From an uncultured Lachnospiraceae bacterium (GTDB taxonomy: Bacteria > Bacillota > Clostridia > Lachnospirales > Lachnospiraceae): a stretch of DNA of 18,153 bases. The position numbers were made by a program, and so were the translations under genes. The notes below the pieces were generated by a model. It did no database searches. It was not told the DNA's origin and was given only the letters and a program-made list of their open reading frames with translations. Each line of letters begins with the position of its first letter. Positions within the stretch are counted from its first letter, which is position 1. Location of the stretch: the NCBI GenBank assembly GCA_902783295.1, contig CACZQT010000214.1, forward strand, positions 1-18,153. Reading direction: 5' to 3'. Below are positions 1 to 6,794 of the stretch, one piece after another.

Positions 1-762
1 ATGCTGGCTTCTGCTTTTCCGTCTGCAGCCTATGCGGCAAAGATGAACCAGTGCGTGTGGCGTAAGGTAAACGGAAAAGTTTACTATTACAACAAGAAGG
101 GAAAGAAAGTAAAGGGACTGCAGAAAATAGGGAAAAAGACCTATTACTTCGATTCAAACGGCGTACAGCGCATTGGATGGAGATATATCGGCGACAGCTA
201 TTACTGCTTTAACGAAACCTATGGAGCCGGCGGTGCCATGAAGAAGAACTGCACCTACAGCGGGGTAAAGCTCGGAAAAAACGGAAAAGCCATACTTACG
301 TATCATACCGAAGAAAAGGCAGAGGTAATGGTACGCTGTGCGAAGATCATGGACTCCATTACTGATGCCAATGACGACAAAGAAGACCGTCTCTGGGCGG
401 CTTTCCAGTATGCCAAGAATCATTTCTCTCCCAGGAACATGCATTCCTTCCGCGATACCTATGACTGGGATCTGTACTATGCAGAGTTTATGCTGGACCA
501 TGGCTATGGAGACTGCATCTGTTACGCGGCGATTTTTGGCTACCTTGCAAACGCCTGCGGATACAAGGATGTAGAAGTGATTACACCCGGCGGCGAAGGA
601 CATGGCTGGGTGAGGATCGACGGATATTATTATGATCCGAACTGGGCACTGGTAATCGGAACTGACAAGACCTATCAGCAGTCACCGTCTGTGAGCGGAA
701 GCGGCGGAAGACCCAGATGGGCCAGCTTCAACGATCACGTAGCGAATATCAGCAAATCATAA
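1..762 (+). CDS. Secreted transglutaminase-like protein with cell-wall-binding repeats (5' partial)
   Basis: Probably a surface-attached cysteine protease or transglutaminase-like enzyme. The first 12 residues look like the end of a signal peptide (hydrophobic stretch, then AYA as an AxA cleavage site), but the positive n-region is missing, so the true start probably lies upstream and the ATG at position 1 is internal. Residues 20-39, 40-59 and 60 to about 80 form three roughly 20-residue aromatic/glycine repeats (GKVYYYN, GKKTYYFD, GDSYYCFN) like the choline/glucan-binding type cell-wall repeats. Residues about 105-225 are a transglutaminase-like core with the expected triad: Cys172 in GDCICYA, His201 in GHGWVRI and Asp212 in YYDPNW. 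A second cysteine, Cys174, lies beside the nucleophile. The gene ends at TAA 760-762, just before a terminator, so it is not part of the operon downstream. Its substrate cannot be told from the sequence. Confidence 0.8.
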   Translation: MLASAFPSAAYAAKMNQCVWRKVNGKVYYYNKKGKKVKGLQKIGKKTYYFDSNGVQRIGWRYIGDSYYCFNETYGAGGAMKKNCTYSGVKLGKNGKAILTYHTEEKAEVMVRCAKIMDSITDANDDKEDRLWAAFQYAKNHFSPRNMHSFRDTYDWDLYYAEFMLDHGYGDCICYAAIFGYLANACGYKDVEVITPGGEGHGWVRIDGYYYDPNWALVIGTDKTYQQSPSVSGSGGRPRWASFNDHVANISKS

Positions 763-772
763 AAATAAAACT

Positions 773-805
773 GGGACGAGGAATTTAAACCTTGTCCCTT
801 TTTTT
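773..805 (+). terminator. Intrinsic terminator after the transglutaminase-like gene
   Basis: The arms GGGACGAGG (773-781) and CCTTGTCCC (790-798) form a 9-bp stem with one G-U pair and an 8-base AATTTAAA loop. They are followed by seven T (799-805). An A-rich run (761-770) precedes the stem, so it could also work weakly in reverse. It separates the first gene from the sugar operon. Confidence 0.85.
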
Positions 806-883
806 GCGCCTGGAAACAGGCATAATGACACGGTTTTACCGGCTCTGAAGCAGCAAAACGGACAACATAGCGAAAACGAAAAT

Positions 884-905
884 ATGACATTGTCATTTTG
901 TGTCA
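884..905. promoter_or_regulatory. Candidate operator: palindrome plus direct repeat of TGTCA
   Basis: ATGACA-T-TGTCAT (884-896) is a perfect 13-base palindrome. A further TGTCA at 901-905 repeats the one at 891-895 exactly 10 bp (one helical turn) later. The cluster is in the 289-base gap before the transporter operon, about 150 bp upstream of its start codon. Direct repeats on one DNA face are typical of AraC-family and response-regulator boxes, and LplA-type systems are often controlled by YesN-like AraC regulators. The assignment is inference only. Confidence 0.35.
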
Positions 906-987
906 GTAAAAGCTCCTCGAAACAGCAATAATTGAGAATTAAAAGGCAAGAATTTAATTGCATAAAACCTCGGAATAATGGTAGATA

Positions 988-993
988 TATAAT
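988..993 (+). promoter_or_regulatory. Candidate -10 box for the aldouronate operon
   Basis: TATAAT at 988-993 matches the sigma-A -10 consensus and would start transcription near base 1000, leaving a leader of about 50 bases. The bases at the expected -35 distance (about 964-970, AAAACCT) do not match TTGACA, as might be expected of an activator-dependent promoter. A separate TTGAGA at 932-937 with TTTAAT at 953-958 is a weaker alternative with a 15-base spacer. The rest of 806-1051 shows only a small hairpin (808-821) and no gene. Confidence 0.4.
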
Positions 994-1051
994 GAAACTA
1001 GCAGTAATCAATTACGGTTGTGCGTTTTTTACGTAAAAGGAGGAGCAATAA

Positions 1052-2725
1052 ATGAAAAAGGTATTGGCAGCTGCTTTGGCATTGACTATGCTGGCCGCCC
1101 CTGTGTTTTCCGTTCCTGTAAAGGCTGCAGAAGCGCAGGAACCGATTACTCTGACAGTTTTTCGCGGTGATCCCGGTGATCAGCCTGCGGAAGACAACAA
1201 GATCTACAAGAAGATCGAGGAAGAATTCGGAGTCAAATTTGAATTCGAATTTCTGGCAGGCGACCTTGATGAAAAGCTTGGCATGATGATTGCCGGCGAA
1301 GACTATCCGGATCTGTTCGACGGCGGCAACAGCGCAGACCTGATCATCCAGAACGGCGCTCTGATCAACCTGCTGGATTATGTAAGTCCCGAAAAGACCC
1401 CTCGCCTGTGGGCACATATTGAACCGCAGCTGAACCGCATCATTGAAAAGGATGAGGACGGAAACGATGTGATGTACATCATCCCCAACTACGGTCTGGC
1501 TGATGGCGAACAGATCGTAAACCAGGTCAATGGACCGGCTTTCTTCATCCAGAAGCAGGTTCTTGAATGGGGCGGATATCCTCAGATCCACACGCTGAAC
1601 GAGTACTTCGATCTGCTGGACCGTTTCATCGAAGCGAATCCCACAGATGAAAACGGAACTCCTTATACCGGTTTCGACATTCTCTGCGAAGACTGGCGTC
1701 ATTTCTGCCTGATCAACCCGGTACAGCATCTGATGGGCCGTCCGAACGATGGTGAGGTCCTGGTAGACATCAATTCGGATGATTTCTATACCGAAACCTT
1801 CATCGACAAGCCTTATGCGAAAGCGTATTATCAGAAGCTGAATGAGCAGTTCCACAAAGGCCTGATCAGCCGCGATACCTTCGTAATGAACTACGACCAG
1901 TATATCGCTGCTCTGTCCAGCGGTACGGTTCTCGGCATGTTCGACCAGACATGGGATTTCAACAACGCCACTTTCGCTCTGCAGGATGCCAACATGTACA
2001 AGAACACCTATGTTGCCCTGGGCCTGGTGTATGATCCCGAATATGTAGACGGCAAGGAAATCGAAGAACACTATGTAAACGGTTCCCTTCCGAACCTTCG
2101 CCGCGGCTTCGGTATTTCCGTAAACTGCGAATGCCCTGAGCGCATTGTTGCGATGTGGGAAGAGATGATGTCCGACGAATGGCAGATGCTGTTCAACTGG
2201 GGCGTAGAAGGGGAAGATTATTATGTGGAAGACGGCCGTCTGATGATGACCGAAGAGCAGTATGCGAACTCCCTGAACAACAACTGGAAGCTTCACAACA
2301 AAGCAGAAGCTTTCACCCAGAGCAGCCCGAAGAAACAGGGCTGGATCATGGACGGCGAACTGGCCGGGAACTGCTGGGAACCCGCCAACCAGCCTGAAAT
2401 CGTATTCGGCCAGATGAGCGAATATGATAAAGCATTCCTGTCCGCATACGGTTATCAGAAGTTCGCGGATTTCGTAAATCCTCCGATTGAACTGGCTCCT
2501 TACGGTGAAGCATGGCAGATCGACTATACGCCGGTTGACATTGCCCATCAGGATTTCCTGGACATCCAGGACAAGATGCTTCCCGAACTGATCATGTGTG
2601 ATCCTGCAGACTTTGACGCACTGTGGGATGACTTTGTAGAACAGATTACTCCTTCCGCTACCGAATTCGGTGAATATATGTGGGGAGCTGTTCAGGCTGA
2701 AGCCGCGAAGGTGCTGGGAGAATAA
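1052..2725 (+). CDS. lplA: LplA-type aldouronate/sugar ABC transporter substrate-binding protein
   Basis: This is the extracellular binding subunit that captures oligosaccharides, probably (methyl)glucuronic-acid-bearing xylo-oligosaccharides judging from the GH67 and GH120 genes downstream. At 557 residues it has the usual length of LplA-type proteins. Residues 1-26 are a classical signal peptide (MKK, a hydrophobic core, then VPVKA before AEA). The early mature part (LTVFRGDPGD, then GEDYPDLFDGG) fits the family. There is no lipobox cysteine, which is unusual for a monoderm binding protein. A strong ribosome site, AAAGGAGG (1036-1043), lies 8 bases before ATG. A GC hairpin follows the stop, then two cognate permease genes. 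No ATPase is encoded nearby, as is common where a shared MsmX-like ATPase serves several importers. The exact ligand is inferred from context. Confidence 0.88.
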   Translation: MKKVLAAALALTMLAAPVFSVPVKAAEAQEPITLTVFRGDPGDQPAEDNKIYKKIEEEFGVKFEFEFLAGDLDEKLGMMIAGEDYPDLFDGGNSADLIIQNGALINLLDYVSPEKTPRLWAHIEPQLNRIIEKDEDGNDVMYIIPNYGLADGEQIVNQVNGPAFFIQKQVLEWGGYPQIHTLNEYFDLLDRFIEANPTDENGTPYTGFDILCEDWRHFCLINPVQHLMGRPNDGEVLVDINSDDFYTETFIDKPYAKAYYQKLNEQFHKGLISRDTFVMNYDQYIAALSSGTVLGMFDQTWDFNNATFALQDANMYKNTYVALGLVYDPEYVDGKEIEEHYVNGSLPNLRRGFGISVNCECPERIVAMWEEMMSDEWQMLFNWGVEGEDYYVEDGRLMMTEEQYANSLNNNWKLHNKAEAFTQSSPKKQGWIMDGELAGNCWEPANQPEIVFGQMSEYDKAFLSAYGYQKFADFVNPPIELAPYGEAWQIDYTPVDIAHQDFLDIQDKMLPELIMCDPADFDALWDDFVEQITPSATEFGEYMWGAVQAEAAKVLGE

Positions 2726-2780
2726 TAGAAAGTTCCCAAGCAGTTTCCCTCCAAGGATTGCCTGACTAGAATAAACGGAC

Positions 2781-2809
2781 AGAGGGGGGGCTATCACCCC
2801 CCCTCTTTT
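2781..2809 (+). terminator. GC hairpin with short U run between binding protein and permease genes
   Basis: AGAGGGGGGG (2781-2790) pairs perfectly with CCCCCCCTCT (2797-2806) around the six-base loop CTATCA, followed by only four T (2806-2809). It lies inside the operon. It probably works as a partial terminator or 3' mRNA stabiliser that keeps binding-protein transcript in excess over permease transcript. A very similar hairpin follows the second binding-protein gene at 12194-12226. Confidence 0.75.
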
Positions 2810-2840
2810 CTGTTCCACGGAAAAGGAAGGAAGTGTTTCC

Positions 2841-3797
2841 ATGCGCAGCATCTCCAAAAAGAATGAACTGAGCACAGGACGTTCGGGTTCGGCGGGCTTC
2901 GGAAAAAAGCTGACGAAACAGTGGCAGCTATTGCTTATGTCTGTTCCCATGCTGCTTTATGTGCTCCTGTTCAATTACGGCCCCATGTGGGGGTGGATCA
3001 CCGCATTTCAGGATTACAAGCCCAAAAAAGGCATTACCGGAAGTGAATTTGTCGGCCTGAAAAATTTCAAATGGCTTTTCAGCCGTCCGGATTTTCTGCA
3101 GAGTATCCGTAACACACTGGGGATGAGTGTAATCAACCTGGTCCTTGGCACGATTACCTCCATCCTTCTGGCAATCCTGCTGAATGAAGTGCGCCATACG
3201 GGTTTCAAACGTGTAGTACAGACAGTCACCTATCTGCCGCATTTCCTCAGTATGGTTATTGTTGTCGGTATGGCGCAGAATATCTTCGCCAGCAACGGGC
3301 CGATTAATCAGTTCCTGACAGGCGTCGGATTGATCAAGACTCCTATTTTTTTCCTGGGCGAAGGGAAGCTGTTCTGGTGGCTGGTCGGAATCATCAATGT
3401 CTGGAAGGAAGTCGGCTGGAATACGATCATTTATATTGCGGCCATGACGGCGATTGATCCAAGTCTGTATGAGGCAGCGTCCATTGACGGAGCGGGCCGG
3501 TTCGCAAAAATCCGGTACATTACGCTTCCCGGCATCAAATCCACCTTTGTCATCCTTCTGATCATGAACATCGGGCACCTTATGGAAGCAGGCTTCGAAC
3601 TCCAGTACCTCCTGAGTTCATCTCTGACAATAGACTGGGCGCAGACCATCGACATCTTCGTGCTGAAATACGGTATCTCCAAACAACAATACGGTGTCGC
3701 AACCGCAGCCGGTATGTTTAAGAGTATTGTAGCCATCATCCTGCTGTTTACAGCGAATACAATCGCGAAAAAGCTGGATGAGAGTACGCTGGTTTAG
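2841..3797 (+). CDS. lplB: LplB-type sugar ABC transporter permease
   Basis: This is an integral membrane subunit of the oligosaccharide importer, pairing with the permease encoded just downstream. At 318 residues it has the usual length and about six hydrophobic segments (for example residues 28-46, 94-115, 135-150, 180-200 and 232-248). The cytoplasmic EAA loop that docks the ATPase is clear at residues 211-230 (EAASIDGAGR, ending in TLP). The N-terminal motif FNYGPMWGW is typical of LplB/YteP proteins. The start is ATG 2841, with a GGAAGGAAG ribosome site at 2825-2833. That site would be displayed in the loop of a small GGAAA/TTTCC hairpin (2819-2840). The stop TAG overlaps the ribosome site of the next gene, so the two are probably co-translated. 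Confidence 0.9.
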   Translation: MRSISKKNELSTGRSGSAGFGKKLTKQWQLLLMSVPMLLYVLLFNYGPMWGWITAFQDYKPKKGITGSEFVGLKNFKWLFSRPDFLQSIRNTLGMSVINLVLGTITSILLAILLNEVRHTGFKRVVQTVTYLPHFLSMVIVVGMAQNIFASNGPINQFLTGVGLIKTPIFFLGEGKLFWWLVGIINVWKEVGWNTIIYIAAMTAIDPSLYEAASIDGAGRFAKIRYITLPGIKSTFVILLIMNIGHLMEAGFELQYLLSSSLTIDWAQTIDIFVLKYGISKQQYGVATAAGMFKSIVAIILLFTANTIAKKLDESTLV

Positions 3798-3809
3798 GAG
3801 GTGAAGATC

Positions 3810-4727
3810 ATGGAAAAAACAGCAGTCGCCGGAAAATCCAATAAAATAAAAACCGACAGGGTCTTTCCGGTTGTAAATACGATTATTCTTGTCGCGCTGA
3901 TGTTCTTCACCCTGTATCCTGTCCTCAATACAGTCGCTTATTCTTTTAACGAAGGTACGGATGCCCTAAGAGGGAACATCGGCCTGCTCCCCAGGAAATT
4001 CAGCCTTGACAGCTACAAGTCCATTCTTTCGGATGCCGCCGTTTACAGAGCGGCCTGGATTTCAGCTTCCAAGACGGTGCTGATCACGCTGCTTAATCTG
4101 TTCTGGACGAGCATGCTTGCTTACGCACTTTCCAGAAAAGAATTTGTTCTTCGGAAACTGATCACGGTAATCATGGTTCTCACGATGTATGTGAATGCCG
4201 GCCTGATTCCGAACTACCTGTTGATTTCAAAAACCCTGAACCTCAGCAATAAGTATCTGGTGTATATTATTCCCTGTATGTTTTCCTGCTTCAATATGAT
4301 TGTGATACGTACGTATATTGCAAATCTTCCGGAGGCTCTGGTGGAATCGGCCAGGATTGACGGGGCAGGGGATATCCGTATTTTCTGGCAGATCATTTTC
4401 CCGCTCTGCAAGCCTGTGCTTGCTACCGTAGCGCTTTTTGTTGCGGTAGGCAGCTGGAACAGCTGGTTCGATACATACCTGTATGCCGGCGGAAAGAAGA
4501 ATCTGTATACTCTGCAGTACCTGCTGAAAATGAAACTGGCTACTACACAGGCCAGTGCGAATGCTGCGAAATCCACGGCAGAAGCGATGACGACACTGGG
4601 ACAGACGACACCCATTACGATCCGCTGTGCCATAACGGTAATCGCTACGGTTCCAATTCTTGTGGTTTATCCGTTCCTGCAGCAGTATTTTGTAAAGGGT
4701 ATCGCTCTTGGCAGTGTGAAAGAATAA
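3810..4727 (+). CDS. ytcP: YtcP/LplC-type sugar ABC transporter permease
   Basis: This is the second membrane subunit of the importer, 305 residues with about six hydrophobic segments. The EAA loop is at residues 179-198 (ESARIDGAGD, ending in IIFP). The C-terminal part, with GSWNSWFDTYLY and a final FVKGIALGSVKE, is characteristic of this family. I chose ATG 3810, not the in-frame GTG 3801: AGGAGG occupies 3796-3801, so the GTG overlaps the ribosome site, while ATG 3810 lies 8 bases after it. Only 12 bases separate it from the lplB stop. It is followed by an intrinsic terminator and then by the intracellular enzymes of the pathway. Confidence 0.9.
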   Translation: MEKTAVAGKSNKIKTDRVFPVVNTIILVALMFFTLYPVLNTVAYSFNEGTDALRGNIGLLPRKFSLDSYKSILSDAAVYRAAWISASKTVLITLLNLFWTSMLAYALSRKEFVLRKLITVIMVLTMYVNAGLIPNYLLISKTLNLSNKYLVYIIPCMFSCFNMIVIRTYIANLPEALVESARIDGAGDIRIFWQIIFPLCKPVLATVALFVAVGSWNSWFDTYLYAGGKKNLYTLQYLLKMKLATTQASANAAKSTAEAMTTLGQTTPITIRCAITVIATVPILVVYPFLQQYFVKGIALGSVKE

Positions 4728-4793
4728 AAAACAGCTGTCCGGAGCTATAACTGTCTGGAAGACGGTTCTGAACAGTTCTAAAAAAGCAAAAAT

Positions 4794-4823
4794 ACCGGCG
4801 GACAAAACGGTTTGCCGGTTTTT
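4794..4823 (+). terminator. Intrinsic terminator between transporter and enzyme genes
   Basis: ACCGGCGGAC (4794-4803) pairs with GTTTGCCGGT (4810-4819) with two G-U pairs and the loop AAAACG. Five T follow (4819-4823). It ends 25 bases before the esterase start and only a few bases before that gene's AAGGAGG site. It therefore probably reduces, but does not abolish, read-through from the transporter to the enzymes. I saw no convincing separate promoter after it. Confidence 0.7.
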
Positions 4824-4848
4824 CGTTTGTTGAATAAGGAGGGCAGGC

Positions 4849-5937
4849 ATGAGGAAAGATTGGCCTCTGGATACCGCGGTTTCATTTGATCCTTATTATG
4901 GAGAACCAAGTCGTGATGGAGAGATAGGATATGAAATACTCCCTGACGGAAAAGTGTTCGCGCGGGTAAAAGCACCGGATGCATCCCGCGTTGTGATTGA
5001 CCGTTTCGGAACAGAATTTTCCTTTCAGAAAGTTTCTGAAGAGATGTGGGAAGGCACTTTCGATATGGGAAGGGGTTTTTTGTACTTCTTTCTGAAGATC
5101 GACGGCGCGGATGTGCTGAGTCCTGCTTTCCCGATAGGATATGGCTGCTGCCGTCCCATGAATTTTTTCGATGTTCCGGTACCGGAAGAGAACTGGGACA
5201 GGATGGATGGAATCGCACACGGGAGCGTTGTAAGAGAGCTGTTTTATTCATCGGTAACCGGAAAGACAGAAGCCTGCCTGGTATATCTGCCGCCTGCTTT
5301 CTGCAGTTCGAAAAAATATCCGGTTCTCTATCTCCAGCACGGATATGGAGAAAATGAGACCGGATGGGTCTTCCAGGGGCATGTGAACCGTATTGCGGAC
5401 TGTCTGCTGGCGGAAGGCCGGATCGAGGATATGATCATTGTCATGGGAAACGGAATGGCCCGAAAGGAAAAACCGGAAGGTGATGACCACCTTAGAAGCG
5501 GTCTGTTTCCCCGGATTCTTACTGAGGACCTGATTCCTTTTATTGAATCGAAGTACCCGGTAAAGGGAGGAAAGTGGAACCGTGCCATGGCCGGGCTGAG
5601 CATGGGGAGTTATCAGACCAGCCTGGTGACGCTGTCGAACCCGCAGCTGTTCGGATACGCAGGACTGTTCAGCGGTTTTTTGCGTGCTCCGTGGGGAGAG
5701 GATGACAGTGACCGTCTCACTCTGTTGGACGATCCCGTGCGTTTCCGTGAAAGCTTCCGTGTTTTTTACCGGGCAATGGGAACGGAAGACCAGTTCTTTG
5801 ACAAATTCGAAGCAGATGATGCTTTTATCGAAAGAAAAAAGGTGGATATCCTTCGGAAAACATTCCCGGGAGGGCATGACTGGAGTGTATGGAGAAGATG
5901 CATTCATGATTTCCTCCCGATGCTTTTCAAAGAGTGA
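4849..5937 (+). CDS. CE1-like alpha/beta-hydrolase esterase with N-terminal beta-sandwich domain
   Basis: A serine esterase of the putative-esterase/esterase D type, the group that includes feruloyl and acetyl-xylan esterases. Residues about 25-105 resemble an early-set (CBM48-like) beta-sandwich often fused to such esterases, and residues about 125-362 form the hydrolase domain. The oxyanion-hole region is YLQHGYGE (161-168), the nucleophile is Ser251 in GLSMG and the catalytic histidine is His343 in GGHDW. The acid is probably among E313/D314 (GTEDQFFD). No signal peptide is present, so it should act in the cytoplasm on imported oligosaccharides, removing acetyl or feruloyl groups before GH67 and GH120 act. 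The substrate is inferred from context; I cannot tell acetyl from feruloyl or methylglucuronoyl ester. Its AAGGAGG ribosome site lies 9-10 bases before ATG 4849. Confidence 0.82.
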   Translation: MRKDWPLDTAVSFDPYYGEPSRDGEIGYEILPDGKVFARVKAPDASRVVIDRFGTEFSFQKVSEEMWEGTFDMGRGFLYFFLKIDGADVLSPAFPIGYGCCRPMNFFDVPVPEENWDRMDGIAHGSVVRELFYSSVTGKTEACLVYLPPAFCSSKKYPVLYLQHGYGENETGWVFQGHVNRIADCLLAEGRIEDMIIVMGNGMARKEKPEGDDHLRSGLFPRILTEDLIPFIESKYPVKGGKWNRAMAGLSMGSYQTSLVTLSNPQLFGYAGLFSGFLRAPWGEDDSDRLTLLDDPVRFRESFRVFYRAMGTEDQFFDKFEADDAFIERKKVDILRKTFPGGHDWSVWRRCIHDFLPMLFKE

Positions 5938-5983
5938 CATATGAACGAGACAGCTGCAGCTGGTGCGGCAGGAGGCCTGCAAA

Positions 5984-6787
5984 ATGGGATTTAGTCACGA
6001 AGAAATATTCCCGGGTATATTTCATATACAGGATCCGCTGGGGGTCTGCATGACGCTGCTGGCGGGAAAGCGGAAGGCCTGGCTGGTGGACGCCGGATAC
6101 GGCCTGGAAAATGTGGCCGAATATGCTGCTTCATTGACAGACAGACCGGTAGAACTGGTTCTGACGCACGGACATTACGATCATATTCTGGGTGCTGTTT
6201 ATTTCCCGTCAGCCCGGATCTTTGAAGAAGATATGGAACTGGCAAAGGAACACGGAAACGATTTCTGGAGAAAAAGAGCCCGGGATGCAGCTTTGCAGAG
6301 CCAAAAACTTCCGGTGAATTCTGATTATTGCACTATCCCGCTTCCGCCGCTCCTAAAAATGAAAGAAGGCGTATATGACCTCGGCAGTCTGTCGGTAAAG
6401 GTCATCCACTGTCCTGGGCATACGCCGGGTTCAGCTGTTCTTCTTGTTCGGGATTATGATTTACTGCTGACGGGAGATGACTGGAATCCCTGTACCTGGC
6501 TCTTTTTCCCGGAAGCGCTCCCGGTCATGGAATACCGGAGAAATATGCAGAAGATCCTTGACCTTCCCTTCCGGTTTATTCTTTGCCCGCACAGGACAGA
6601 ACTGTTTGAAAGAAGGATGCTGGAGAATTTTATACTTGGACTGACTGAGGAAGGAATACGAACCGCAAAACCGTCAGAGAACGGTGACTGGCTGGGAATA
6701 CAAACGGCTGAGATGGAACCGGCACCGGGACAGTATCTGGTTTTTGACGCGGAGAAAGGAAAGGTACGGGAGAATCCCGGAGGGTGA
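5984..6787 (+). CDS. Metallo-beta-lactamase-fold hydrolase
   Basis: A 267-residue zinc hydrolase of the metallo-beta-lactamase superfamily with a complete metal site. H62, H64, D66 and H67 are in THGHYDH, H146 is in CPGHTPGS, D165 is in TGDD, and the late histidine is H203 in CPHRTE. No signal peptide is seen, so it is probably cytoplasmic. The start is ATG 5984, because AGGAGG at 5970-5975 lies 8 bases upstream; the in-frame GTG 5963 precedes that site and is not credible. It sits 46 bases after the esterase gene and 7 bases before the GH67 gene, so it belongs to the same operon. The superfamily covers lactonases, thioesterases and glyoxalase II enzymes. A role on lactones or esters of (methyl)glucuronic acid is an attractive inference, but nothing in the sequence fixes it. 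Confidence 0.85.
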   Translation: MGFSHEEIFPGIFHIQDPLGVCMTLLAGKRKAWLVDAGYGLENVAEYAASLTDRPVELVLTHGHYDHILGAVYFPSARIFEEDMELAKEHGNDFWRKRARDAALQSQKLPVNSDYCTIPLPPLLKMKEGVYDLGSLSVKVIHCPGHTPGSAVLLVRDYDLLLTGDDWNPCTWLFFPEALPVMEYRRNMQKILDLPFRFILCPHRTELFERRMLENFILGLTEEGIRTAKPSENGDWLGIQTAEMEPAPGQYLVFDAEKGKVRENPGG

Positions 6788-6794
6788 CAGAACC

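Noticed and set aside
998..2950. 650-codon open frame on the minus strand
   Set aside because: It lies entirely antisense to the binding-protein gene, which has a signal peptide, ribosome site and family match. The reverse frame shows no recognisable domain and is a codon-bias shadow of a highly expressed gene.
3801..3809. GTG start for the second sugar permease
   Set aside because: The GTG overlaps the AGGAGG ribosome site; ATG 3810 is correctly spaced.
5963..5983. GTG start for the MBL hydrolase
   Set aside because: AGGAGG at 5970-5975 lies after this GTG and 8 bases before ATG 5984.
5941..5994. 17-codon ATG frame between the esterase and MBL genes
   Set aside because: No ribosome site of its own and an Ala/Gly-rich product; it merely overlaps the MBL ribosome site.
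6684..6794. 37-codon N-terminal extension of GH67 overlapping the MBL gene
   Set aside because: The extension is basic and has no family similarity, and a ribosome site precedes ATG 6795.
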